Part shown: positions 55,058 through 63,683 of the stretch, in pieces | Layout of the letters: every line of letters begins with the position of its first letter | Position numbering within the stretch: the stretch's first letter is position 1 | Source: Arenibacter arenosicollis | GTDB lineage: Bacteria; Bacteroidota; Bacteroidia; Flavobacteriales; Flavobacteriaceae | Assembly (NCBI RefSeq): GCF_014397245.1 | Contig: NZ_JACLHY010000010.1 | Span: 98,555 to 162,554 of the forward strand | Reading direction: 5' to 3' | Length of the DNA: 64,000 bases | The notes under the pieces: generated by a model | Told to the model about the DNA's origin: nothing | Databases searched by the model: none | What the model saw: only the letters and a program-made list of their open reading frames with translations | Translations under genes and position numbers: made by a program

Positions 55058-58000
55058 ATGAACAAGAAGAACGAAGAATTATATTTCCTGCAAGGTGGCG
55101 GAGAGATGGGCAAACTTATACGCGCCAAGGACTGGAGCAAGAGCCCATTGGGCCACCCTAATAATTGGCCGCCGAGTTTACGTACAATGGTTGCTGTAAT
55201 GCTCGATAATCCTTTTGGAATGTATATAGCCTGGGGGAAGGAATACACACAAATCTACAATGATGGTTATAGGCCCATTCTTGGGTCCACCAAGCATCCC
55301 AAGGCATTGGGAATTAGCACAAAGGAAACCTTTTCAGAAATATGGCATATAATTGGATCCATGTTCGATGGGGTTATGGACGGTATTCCGGTCGGTTTCC
55401 CGGACTTTTTACTTCCACTTAATAGAAACGGCTATGTGGAGAATTGCTATTTTGATTTTGCATATAGTCCTATAAGAATGGAAAACGGTGAAGTTGGAGG
55501 GGTCCTGGTCACCGTAATTGAAACCACTAACAAAAAGAAGGCAGAAGATGATTTAAAGGAAAGTAAATACCAATTGGAGTTTGCCATCGATGCTACGGAT
55601 TTGGCAACATGGGAAATTGATCCATCCACTAAAAAATTTACTGGAGATAATCGACTGAAGGATTGGCACGGTTTACCGCATGATTCTGAATTTGACCTTG
55701 AAACCGGAATTAATGTAGTTTTTGAAAAAGATAGGGCCCGATTGTCTGATGCAATCGACGAAGCGTTGAATTATGATTCGGGAGGCCAGTTCAATATAGA
55801 ATATGGAATTGTAAATCCCAATACCGCACAACTTCGAATTGTCCGAGCCAAGGGGAAAGTAGCCTTTGACGCACATAAGGTTCCCATTAAATTTACCGGT
55901 ACTCTACAAAACATTACGGAAGAAGTCGTGGCCAATCGTAAAAAGGAAGAAAATGAACGTAACCTGCGCTTGATGATTTTACAGGCGCCCGTCGCCATTG
56001 CCATTCTTCGCGGCGAAGATTATATTATCGAGATTGCCAACACAAAAACCTTGGAATTATTTGGAAGGCAAGAGGAAGAAATTCTGGGCCAACCGGTGTT
56101 TGAAGCAATACCGGAGCTAATGGGACAGGGCCTTAAGGATTTTCTTGATAGTGTTATGGTTACCGGTAATCGCTTTGAAATTGATGAATACCCAATTGAA
56201 ATTAATAAAAAAGATGTTTTAGAAACAGTCTACCTTAATTTTTCCTATGAACCGCTCTACGATTCGGAAGGAAGAATCAATGGAATTATGGCCATTGGTT
56301 ATGACATTACCCATCAAGTTTTAGCCCGGCAAAAAATAGAAAAAAGTGAACAGGAAATACGTGCTTTAGTGGAGAGCGCACCATTTCCAATCGCAGTTTA
56401 TGCAGGTAAGGAAATGCGTATTTCCCTGGCCAATCAATCCATAAAGGACGTTTGGGGAAAAGGAAATGAGGTTGAAGGGAAATTATATACCGAAATACTG
56501 CCTGAACTGGAAAGTCAAGCAATTTTCCAGCAAGTACTGGGCGTTTATAATACGGGAATACCTTTTCATGCAAAAAATCAGAGGGTCGATCTGAATATTG
56601 ATGGAAATTTAAAACCGCATTACTTTAATTACAGCTTTACACCTGTTTTTGAAAACGATGGCAGTGTTTATGGCGTAATGAATACTGCGGCAGAAGTTAC
56701 TGAACTGAATGAAGCAAAAAGGAAAGTTGAGGAAAGTGAAAAAAGATTCCGTGATTCAGTACATCAGGCCCCTTTGGGAATTGCCATTTTCCGGGGTCCT
56801 GAGTTTATAGTGGAATTAGCTAATAGCGCCTATTTGATGATCGTGGATAGAAAATCTGATGATTTTTTGGGACAACCCCTATTTGAGGTACTTCCCGAAG
56901 TAAAAGAAGCTGTGGCCCCATTGTTCAAGGAGGTTGTTGAGACTGGAATACCCTTTTATGGCAATGAATTTTCAGTTGTCCTTAATCGTTTTGGAAAACA
57001 GGATTTGGGATACTATAATTTTGTTTATCATCCGTTGAAAGAGGAAACCGGAGAAATTTCAGGAATTATGGTTATAGCCACTGAAGTTACGAAAACGGTT
57101 AATGCGAAAAAGTTTCTGGAAGAAAGTGAAAAGCACTTCCGCCATATGGTAATGCAGTCGCCAATTCCTATGACCATATTAAGAGGTAAAGACTTCATCA
57201 TAGAAAGTGCCAATAAAGTAATGATGGAAAAAATCTGGCGTAAAAAAGAAGTGGACGTTATTGGACATTCAATTTTAGAGGTTTTTCCCGAATTAAATAA
57301 TCAAAAATATCCTGAACTCCTAAATAAGGTCTTTACAAATGGGATAACCCACAGCGAAAAGGAATCCTTAGCCTATGTAAACGGTGATGATGGTACAAGA
57401 AAGTTTTACCTGGATTTCGAGTACTCTCCTTTGTTGGACGGTGAAGGTAAAGTCTCCGGCCTAATGATTACAGTAAGCGATGTTACGGACAAAGTATTGG
57501 CCAGACAAAAAGTGGAGGCGAACGAAGAAAAACTGAATATTGTAATTAATGCCAGTGAACTTGGTATCTGGGAATTTGATCTTAAAACCGAGGAGAGTGT
57601 AACCTCTGACCGATGCTTGGAAATTTTAGGAGTCCCTAATGGACGGGAATTGGATTACAAACAGCTAATTTCCTGTTTTCATCCCCATGATCAGGAGGCA
57701 AGAAAGGAAGCTATTAAGAAATCCTTTAAATCTGGACACCTTTATTATGAGGCCAGAACGGTCTGGAAAGATAAGTCTGTACATTGGGTAGAAGCTAAAG
57801 GAAAAGTGTTTTATGATACTGACAAAAAAGCAGAAAGGTTGGTTGGTACCATCCGCGACATTACCGAACAAAAAATGTTCGCTACTGAACTCGAAAAACA
57901 GGTAAAGGAGAGAACTAGGGAACTTAATAAAAAGAACATTGATCTTAAAAAGGTTAATAAAGAACTGGAAGCGTTTGCCTATATTTCAAGCCACGATCTT

Positions 58001-58666
58001 CAAGAACCTTTACGTAAAATACAAACGTTCACCTCGCAAATAATGGAGAAGGAAATTGATAACTTATCGGAAACCGGTAGGAATAAATTTCTGAGGATGC
58101 AAAATTCCGCCAATAGGATGCAAACTCTTATTCAAGACCTCTTGGTTTATTCCCGAACGGATGTGCAAGAACGAATATTCAAAAAAACTAAACTTTCGGA
58201 AATAATCGAAGAAGTTAGGGATGATCTAAAAGAAGAGCTGCAACAAAAAAATGTCGACATAGAGATAGGAAAAACAAATGAGGTTAACGTCATACCTTTT
58301 CAATTTAGACAAGTAATGTTCAATTTGATAGGCAACGCCATCAAATTTTCTAAAAATGAAAGAATACTCAAAATCAGAATCAATAGTAAAATTGCCACTG
58401 GAGCTTTTTTCAACAATTATAAATTAATATCTGATAAAAATTATTGTAAAATAACCGTGTCGGACAATGGCATTGGTTTCGACCAGGAGTATGGTGAGAA
58501 AATATTCGAAGTATTTCAACGGTTACACGGGAAAAACGACTATAATGGCACAGGTATCGGATTGGCAATTGTTAAAAAAATCATTGAAAATCATGGCGGA
58601 TTTATCTTTGCTGAAGGTGAAGAGAATAAGGGTGCAACGTTTACAATTTTCATCCCTGCCGAATAA
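55058..58666 (+). CDS. Large multi-PAS sensor histidine kinase
   Basis: Protein of 1,202 residues without membrane helices. The first module has the DWSKSPLG-x-PNNWPPSL signature of a PAS-like domain often found at kinase N-termini. About five further PAS/PAC domains follow, each preceded by a short VEESEKRF-type linker. They repeat the pattern PxxIAIxRGxxFxxExAN, so the PAS array arose by internal duplication. A HisKA domain has His in ISSHDLQEPLRKI and HATPase_c has NLIGNAIKFS, DNGIGFDQ and GTGIGLAIVKK. Start ATG 55058 lies 7 bases after the response regulator. The input signal is unknown. Confidence 0.93.
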   Translation: MNKKNEELYFLQGGGEMGKLIRAKDWSKSPLGHPNNWPPSLRTMVAVMLDNPFGMYIAWGKEYTQIYNDGYRPILGSTKHPKALGISTKETFSEIWHIIGSMFDGVMDGIPVGFPDFLLPLNRNGYVENCYFDFAYSPIRMENGEVGGVLVTVIETTNKKKAEDDLKESKYQLEFAIDATDLATWEIDPSTKKFTGDNRLKDWHGLPHDSEFDLETGINVVFEKDRARLSDAIDEALNYDSGGQFNIEYGIVNPNTAQLRIVRAKGKVAFDAHKVPIKFTGTLQNITEEVVANRKKEENERNLRLMILQAPVAIAILRGEDYIIEIANTKTLELFGRQEEEILGQPVFEAIPELMGQGLKDFLDSVMVTGNRFEIDEYPIEINKKDVLETVYLNFSYEPLYDSEGRINGIMAIGYDITHQVLARQKIEKSEQEIRALVESAPFPIAVYAGKEMRISLANQSIKDVWGKGNEVEGKLYTEILPELESQAIFQQVLGVYNTGIPFHAKNQRVDLNIDGNLKPHYFNYSFTPVFENDGSVYGVMNTAAEVTELNEAKRKVEESEKRFRDSVHQAPLGIAIFRGPEFIVELANSAYLMIVDRKSDDFLGQPLFEVLPEVKEAVAPLFKEVVETGIPFYGNEFSVVLNRFGKQDLGYYNFVYHPLKEETGEISGIMVIATEVTKTVNAKKFLEESEKHFRHMVMQSPIPMTILRGKDFIIESANKVMMEKIWRKKEVDVIGHSILEVFPELNNQKYPELLNKVFTNGITHSEKESLAYVNGDDGTRKFYLDFEYSPLLDGEGKVSGLMITVSDVTDKVLARQKVEANEEKLNIVINASELGIWEFDLKTEESVTSDRCLEILGVPNGRELDYKQLISCFHPHDQEARKEAIKKSFKSGHLYYEARTVWKDKSVHWVEAKGKVFYDTDKKAERLVGTIRDITEQKMFATELEKQVKERTRELNKKNIDLKKVNKELEAFAYISSHDLQEPLRKIQTFTSQIMEKEIDNLSETGRNKFLRMQNSANRMQTLIQDLLVYSRTDVQERIFKKTKLSEIIEEVRDDLKEELQQKNVDIEIGKTNEVNVIPFQFRQVMFNLIGNAIKFSKNERILKIRINSKIATGAFFNNYKLISDKNYCKITVSDNGIGFDQEYGEKIFEVFQRLHGKNDYNGTGIGLAIVKKIIENHGGFIFAEGEENKGATFTIFIPAE

Positions 58667-58807
58667 CCACTTTTATTAAAAATGGAGTATTAATTTAATG
58701 CAGTATCAAGATATTACATTTCCAGAAATAGTTGAACCATCGAATTGAAGACCCTAAATAGTTATTAGTCCTTGGCCATAGTTTTATAGTATTCAGAATT
58801 ACCCCAA

Positions 58808-58855
58808 GGCGTATTCAAGGGCTTAAATCCGAATACAGAGTAATTCAAATACGCC
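58808..58855. other. Inverted repeats between converging genes
   Basis: GGCGTATT (58808-58815) pairs with AATACGCC (58848-58855), and inside it GTATTC (58811-58816) can pair with GAATAC (58831-58836) instead. It lies between the kinase stop (58666) and the SDR stop (58898) and may be a weak bidirectional terminator. Confidence 0.35.
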
Positions 58856-58897
58856 AAGTAGTTGCTAGATGGGATGCCCTAGATTCATTTTATTAAA

Positions 58898-59740
58898 TTA
58901 TCCTCCTATGATCTCACCTCCATTTATATGTAAAACTTGACCGGTCATATAACTACTGTCCTGACAAGCCAGAAAAACATAGGCAGGTCCCAGTTCGGAA
59001 GGCTGCCCAGGGCGGCCCAAAGGAACATCCTTACCGAAATCTTCCAAATCTTTACCTCTAAATGTTGCTGGTATCAAAGGCGTCCAAATCGGCCCCGGAG
59101 CCACTGCGTTTACGCGAATTCCCTTCTTGGCCAAGTTTCCTGAAAGACTTCTGGTAAATGCTACGATGGCCCCTTTAGTACTAGCATAATCTATTAAATG
59201 TTCGGAACCCCGATAAGCGGTTACGGAAGTAGTGTTTATAATAACATCATCCATTTCAAGATATGCTATTGCCGCTCGAGTAATATAGAAAAACGAGTAT
59301 ATGTTGGTCTCAAAAGTAATATGCATATTTTTTGAGGTTATATTCTCCAAGTTATCGGCCGGAAACTGCATAGCCGCATTATTGACCACAATATTCAATT
59401 TTCCAAATTTCTTTACGGTCTCTTCAACAGCTTTTTTACAGAAGGCCTCTTCCCTTACATTACCCTTGATCAACAGACAGGCTCTTCCTTCTCCCTCAAC
59501 TGCCCGCCACGTATCTTCAGCATCTTTGGTCTCATCCAAATATACGATGGCCACATCAGCCCCCTCACGCGCAAAATGTATGGCCGCGCTTTTTCCAATT
59601 CCACTGTCCCCGCCTGTAATTAAGGCTACCTTTCCTTTTAATTTCCCACTACCTACATAGTTGTCCCTGATGGTTCTGGGTAATTTGTCCATTAAGTGTT
59701 GCCTTCCTGGCTGTTCCGTTTGTTTTTCTTCCTTTTTCAT
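58898..59740 (-). CDS. SDR oxidoreductase of the YhdF/YhxC group
   Basis: Protein of 280 residues with an N-terminal extension (about 1-40) before the Rossmann domain, typical for the general-stress SDRs of Bacillus (YhdF). It shows TGGDSGIGKS, VNNAAMQ, the catalytic STTSV ... Y-x-x-x-K as IDYASTKGA and the PG motif APGPIWTPLIP. ATG 59740 was chosen over the ORF start at 59782. The substrate is unknown. It is monocistronic. Confidence 0.9.
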   Translation of the reverse strand: MKKEEKQTEQPGRQHLMDKLPRTIRDNYVGSGKLKGKVALITGGDSGIGKSAAIHFAREGADVAIVYLDETKDAEDTWRAVEGEGRACLLIKGNVREEAFCKKAVEETVKKFGKLNIVVNNAAMQFPADNLENITSKNMHITFETNIYSFFYITRAAIAYLEMDDVIINTTSVTAYRGSEHLIDYASTKGAIVAFTRSLSGNLAKKGIRVNAVAPGPIWTPLIPATFRGKDLEDFGKDVPLGRPGQPSELGPAYVFLACQDSSYMTGQVLHINGGEIIGG

Positions 59741-60245
59741 AATACTTAAAGAAATAACATTACCAACTCTTTGATTATACAAAGGGAATATATCTTATAA
59801 AAAAGTATTGATGCAATCCGGAATTTGTTTGGCTCAATAAACTCTTAATTAGCCATAGATCAACACCAACAAATTATTTGATTTAAAACAGACCAATGAA
59901 CAATTGCAGCGGTTCGTAAATGTTGCGCGTCTTGACTTTCAGTAAACACTACGTATAATATTGACCTATTCGGACTGCTTGCGCAGCAAGGAGGAAAATA
60001 TATTAAATACTGAAATGGACACATATCTTAAAAGCATCCCGGCCCAATTTTTATTTGTTGTGTTGGTTCTTTTGTAAGTCGTTATTCATACTATACAATT
60101 GCATTAATAAATTACCTGAAAAAGGTAATTTAAAATTGGGACCTTACTTAATTTTATCCTCATAAAAGTGGTGTCATGTGTACATGCACTGACACTACTT
60201 TGTCTTATAGCAGTTTAAAACGATGTATAATTTAAAACACACATT
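59741..60245. other. 505-base gap with a long palindrome
   Basis: Divergent promoters of the SDR and SYLF genes should lie here. GTGTCA (60171-60176) and TGACAC (60190-60195) flank CATGTGTACATG (60175-60186), so the region is a nested palindrome about 50-75 bases before the SYLF ATG and may be an operator. No gene was seen. Confidence 0.5.
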
Positions 60246-60788
60246 ATGAAAATTAAATTAATAATTTCAATGGCACTATTTTTTGTAGCCGTTGGGGCAT
60301 TTGCACAAAGCAAAGATGACCAACGCGTAATCGCAGACGCTGAAAAAGCAAAAGTGAAATTTCAAAAAGCCGACTATGGGCTGGATCGTTTTTTTAACGA
60401 TGCAGCAGGCTATGTAATTTTTCCGAATATTGGGGAAGGAGCTCTAATCGTTGGGGGAGCCTCTGGAAATGGAGTTCTTTATGAAAATGGAAAAGTGGTG
60501 GGAATGGCCAATCTAAAAAAACTGGATGTTGGCCTACAAGTCGGTGGCCAGGCACTTACCGAAGTTATCTTTTTTGAGACCACAGATGCACTGAACGAAT
60601 TTAAAGAGGGAGAGTTTGAACTATCGGCTGAGGCTACTGTAGTGGCCTTAGATAAAGGCGTTGCAAAGAATGCCAATTATAACGATGGTGTTGTGGTATT
60701 TGCAAAACCAAAAAAAGGGTTAATGGCCGACATTTCTATCGGAAGCCAAAAATTCGGTTATACACCTATGCAGAAAATGGAGCAATAG
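60246..60788 (+). CDS. Exported SYLF/Ysc84-domain protein
   Basis: Protein of 180 residues with a signal peptide (about 1-20, cleavage after AFAQ). The SYLF lipid-binding domain follows: FNDAAGYVIFPNIGEGALIVGGASGNGVLYENG, VGLQVGGQALTEVIFFET and AKNANYNDGVVVF. In bacteria such proteins are periplasmic or secreted, binding phospholipids. A terminator follows. Confidence 0.92.
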   Translation: MKIKLIISMALFFVAVGAFAQSKDDQRVIADAEKAKVKFQKADYGLDRFFNDAAGYVIFPNIGEGALIVGGASGNGVLYENGKVVGMANLKKLDVGLQVGGQALTEVIFFETTDALNEFKEGEFELSAEATVVALDKGVAKNANYNDGVVVFAKPKKGLMADISIGSQKFGYTPMQKMEQ

Positions 60789-60813
60789 GAGCAGTTTATT
60801 GACTTTTAAACAC

Positions 60814-60846
60814 AGACCGTCTCAATAATATTGGGATGGTCTTTTA
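60814..60846 (+). terminator. Terminator of the SYLF gene
   Basis: AGACCGTCTCAAT (60814-60826) pairs with ATTGGGATGGTCT (60830-60842) with two G-U pairs, followed by TTTT and more T. Confidence 0.8.
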
Positions 60847-60905
60847 ATTTTAGGATCTTCATTGGAAAATCTCGCTAAACCTTCTCTCCACCTGTTTCGT
60901 TATAT

Positions 60906-60960
60906 GCTCAGGATAATCCGATACAGGCTACTGCCTGTACGTCTTTTTTTTTCTTGCTTA
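60906..60960 (+). repeat. Intergenic direct repeat, copy 1
   Basis: Unit of about 55-60 bases beginning GCTCAGGATAATCCGATAC and ending CTTGCTTA. It contains TACAGGC-TACT-GCCTGTA (60922-60939) and a run of nine T (60944-60952), a terminator-like hairpin. The second copy is at 61049. Confidence 0.75.
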
Positions 60961-61048
60961 ACCACCTAGCGCTGACAACTATAAAATAAAATTGAGGCTC
61001 CGTAAAGGATTACCTCACTGCGCTCGGTGAACCTGTATTGGGACCGGT

Positions 61049-61107
61049 GCTCAAGATAATCCGATACAGGCTAGCGCCTTTCCGTCTTTTTTGTTTTCCC
61101 TTGCTTA
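61049..61107 (+). repeat. Intergenic direct repeat, copy 2
   Basis: Matches 60906-60960: the first 25 bases differ by one, the hairpin is shortened to AGGC-TAGC-GCCT (61068-61079), and the T-run and CTTGCTTA are kept. The pair may be a mobile or multicopy intergenic element of this genome. Bases 60847-61139 hold no gene. Confidence 0.75.
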
Positions 61108-61139
61108 AATACCTGTCGGAACTACACAGTGGAAAACAA

Positions 61140-61169
61140 AAAATCCGATCACAAATGTGATCGGATTTT
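61140..61169 (-). terminator. Strong terminator following the tRNA fragment
   Basis: AAAATCCGATCACA (61140-61153) is the exact reverse complement of TGTGATCGGATTTT (61156-61169). Read on the minus strand it follows the tRNA 3' end directly and is trailed by a T-rich run, so it is the natural terminator of that tRNA. Confidence 0.8.
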
Positions 61170-61171
61170 CT

Positions 61172-61186
61172 TGGTCGGGGTGGCAG
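61172..61186 (-). other. tRNA 3'-end fragment, probable attachment site
   Basis: On the minus strand this reads CTGCCACCCCGACCA, the end of a T-stem plus the acceptor strand CACCCCG, discriminator A and CCA, most like a tRNA-Pro whose 5' end would be CGGGGTG. The expected tRNA body to the right (61187 on) is absent: the sequence does not continue into a T-loop. A 3' end with its terminator but without its body is the classic scar at one end of a tRNA-integrated element. Confidence 0.65.
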
Positions 61187-61347
61187 ACCTAACTACCAGA
61201 ACCCAAAACACTGTATTACAGTTATTTATAAAATTTTATTTCGTTTTGTACACCTATTTGTACACTCAAAACCAAATAAGAACTCTAAAGATATCATTTG
61301 CTGTTCTTTAGTGTTATAAAGGTACAAATATTATTTTTTTATAATAA
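61187..61347. other. Element end with paired 9-base repeats
   Basis: Next to the tRNA fragment two direct copies of TTTGTACAC (61245-61253 and 61257-61265) lie 12 bases apart. Such paired short repeats beside an att core resemble arm-type sites of tyrosine integrases. No integrase gene is seen in this window. Confidence 0.35.
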
Positions 61348-63678
61348 TTAAAAAGGAGCAGAAACCAGATGTCCTATATTGCTATTGGAATTAAATAGTC
61401 TATTTATTTCCAGAACTTCGTCTCTAGTATTTTCTTTATACCCTTGAATTTTTATATCCTTCTCCTTACTTTTCTCTTTATTAAATTCAATTTGAGATAA
61501 GGTATCAAATTCATATTCGATAATGGCTACAGAAGCATCTAGGCCAATATCTTTATTAATTTGGATAGCTTCTTCCTTTCTTTGATTAATTATTTCATCT
61601 AATTCGTCCTTCTCTAAAGTTTTATCAATTCCATAGGCATCTGTCATATAAGCATTAGAAAGTTTCTCCCAAGATTCATTAATGTTTTCCTGGATTTCAT
61701 TATAATAATCATAATTAGATGTTTTTGAATCAATAATAAAATCACTATAAATAGAATTCTCTTTAACTAGACTTGAGAAACTTTTTATTTGATAATGAGA
61801 AATAACATCTTTTGAAAGAATTTTGATTAATTCGGGTAAATTATTTATCTGCTGAACTAAATTATTCTGAGCTATAAATTTTAAAATTTCAGTTAGATTG
61901 TCGCGATCATCCCAACTTAAATAGCTTATATCTAGATCATTTATTCCCCTTAATAATTCTGCTTCAATTTCATCTTTGTTAAATAATCGAATAAGGATAG
62001 ATATTATATTAAGATTAGAATCACTATTATACCCTTTTAAAAATTTTCTCCTTTCTTCAAAAATATCGTATAATTTTTTTCTATTGTTTTTATGGGAAAA
62101 GTCTATTCTTTTTTCTTCTGTAACTATTGTAGTCGCTATTCTGTATTTGAATTGTTCAAAAAACACAGATGATTTAAGTAGTTGCAAATATTCTTCATTA
62201 GAATTTTTAAAATATGCATAAAGAAAGTCATCTATAGATGGATTAAAAAAGCTATATCTTATATTATTTTTTTCAATAATTCTAATAATAAAAGCACCTA
62301 CTAATTCTTTTAAAGCAAAATTATATTCATTCCCATTCCTTTGATAATTATTATTAACAACTTCATGGTTTATTCTACTATTAAAAGCTTCTTTTAGTCT
62401 TTCATCTGTGACATAATAAATTCCACCACTTAATGAATACATCGTTAATAACAACAATCTAGAAATTTGTGAAATCTGAACATTAAAAGGTTTTTCCCAT
62501 ATTTTTTTTGGATCATTTAATACATCTAATACAAATTTTTCTGAATAATCAGAATCAACTATATTGCTTTTTTTAGTGATGTCTTGAATAACTCTAGGAT
62601 TATAGTATCGATGTTTAATAACTTTCCAATGAAAATCATTATGAAAAAAAATAGCCTTTTGTTCATCCTCTATATCTGATAGATAAATGTGATTATATAA
62701 AATCTGTGCCTTATCCCAATTTGTGTAGTTTTCAATTCTGACTTCATAATTTGAAATATCAATGTTAGAATTTTCAATTTTATCAGAAATATTTTTTGCC
62801 TGATTTAAAATTGTTGTGCGACAAGTTAATATTAATCTTTTATGGTTATCATCTCTTACTCTTTCAATAAAATTCACAATTGCGGAGTCGGCATTCCTTG
62901 AACTATATAAATCCAAAGTAATTGCTCCTAGAAAGTCATCAAAATAAAATATTTGTTTTTTTTCAGGAGAAAAAGCTTCCTCTGCTTCAGTAATTTCTCT
63001 AACATATACTAATTCAAAATCCTCGGCTAAAAATTGATAAGTCAGCATATTAGCTAAAGTTGATTTACCAATACCTGGAGCTCCTGTTATTAAAATAAAA
63101 TGATTGTCATTTAGTACATTAACGGCTTCATTGTGTGTTTTATTTGGGACATATACAGTAATTTCTTTTACTATTTTTTCTTTATAAAATTCAGATCTAC
63201 CTTTAACTCCATTTTTAATTATTTTCTTGATTATATCAATAGATGATAGCCAGAGTTTAAAATGTCTTTCTTGAATTTCAGGATAATCATCTAACCATTT
63301 ATTTAGGTCCTCTTTGCCTATAACATCTGATATAGAGTGAATGTAAGGATTGAAAATGTTTTTAAGATCTTCCTTGTCTTGCGGGGATAATGGTAATGAA
63401 GTACAGAATATGTATCTTTTAGGTTTTAATGAAACCACTTTTTGAGTTTCATTATTTTTTAGATCTAACTTTAATTTTGATATTCCTGAACGTAAGTAGT
63501 GTTTAACCTGCACCACGATCTCGTTTTCATCATTTACTGTAGAATATCTCAAATCAATGCCTTTGTCTGGACCTGGTTTGAATGACTGAAAATTTACACA
63601 TAGCTCTTTTGATAGCAAATCTCTTGTCAATTCTTCTAAGTCTCTATCGTTTAAGGTTGAAAAATCGTAATTGGCCAT
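61348..63678 (-). CDS. Mrr-type nuclease domain plus STAND-like NTPase, probable defence protein
   Basis: Protein of 776 residues. The N-terminus (about 1-130) is a Mrr-like PD-(D/E)xK nuclease: LEELTRDLLSKEL, then D42 in GIDLRYS and Q57-V-K59 in VVQVKHYL. A P-loop NTPase follows with Walker A GAPGIGKST (199-207) and Walker B IFYFDDF (243-249), and LTCRTTIL as a sensor strand, typical of nSTAND3-type proteins. The last 350 residues are helical, probably a target-sensing region. Such nuclease-STAND proteins act against phages by abortive infection. The gene is AT-rich and lies five bases after an SMC-like ATPase gene, within a possible tRNA-inserted island. Confidence 0.85.
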   Translation of the reverse strand: MANYDFSTLNDRDLEELTRDLLSKELCVNFQSFKPGPDKGIDLRYSTVNDENEIVVQVKHYLRSGISKLKLDLKNNETQKVVSLKPKRYIFCTSLPLSPQDKEDLKNIFNPYIHSISDVIGKEDLNKWLDDYPEIQERHFKLWLSSIDIIKKIIKNGVKGRSEFYKEKIVKEITVYVPNKTHNEAVNVLNDNHFILITGAPGIGKSTLANMLTYQFLAEDFELVYVREITEAEEAFSPEKKQIFYFDDFLGAITLDLYSSRNADSAIVNFIERVRDDNHKRLILTCRTTILNQAKNISDKIENSNIDISNYEVRIENYTNWDKAQILYNHIYLSDIEDEQKAIFFHNDFHWKVIKHRYYNPRVIQDITKKSNIVDSDYSEKFVLDVLNDPKKIWEKPFNVQISQISRLLLLTMYSLSGGIYYVTDERLKEAFNSRINHEVVNNNYQRNGNEYNFALKELVGAFIIRIIEKNNIRYSFFNPSIDDFLYAYFKNSNEEYLQLLKSSVFFEQFKYRIATTIVTEEKRIDFSHKNNRKKLYDIFEERRKFLKGYNSDSNLNIISILIRLFNKDEIEAELLRGINDLDISYLSWDDRDNLTEILKFIAQNNLVQQINNLPELIKILSKDVISHYQIKSFSSLVKENSIYSDFIIDSKTSNYDYYNEIQENINESWEKLSNAYMTDAYGIDKTLEKDELDEIINQRKEEAIQINKDIGLDASVAIIEYEFDTLSQIEFNKEKSKEKDIKIQGYKENTRDEVLEINRLFNSNSNIGHLVSAPF

Positions 63679-63683
63679 TATGA

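Noticed and set aside
61129..61311. 60-codon ORF across the terminator and tRNA fragment
   Set aside because: It is made of the hairpin and the att region; no protein-like sequence.
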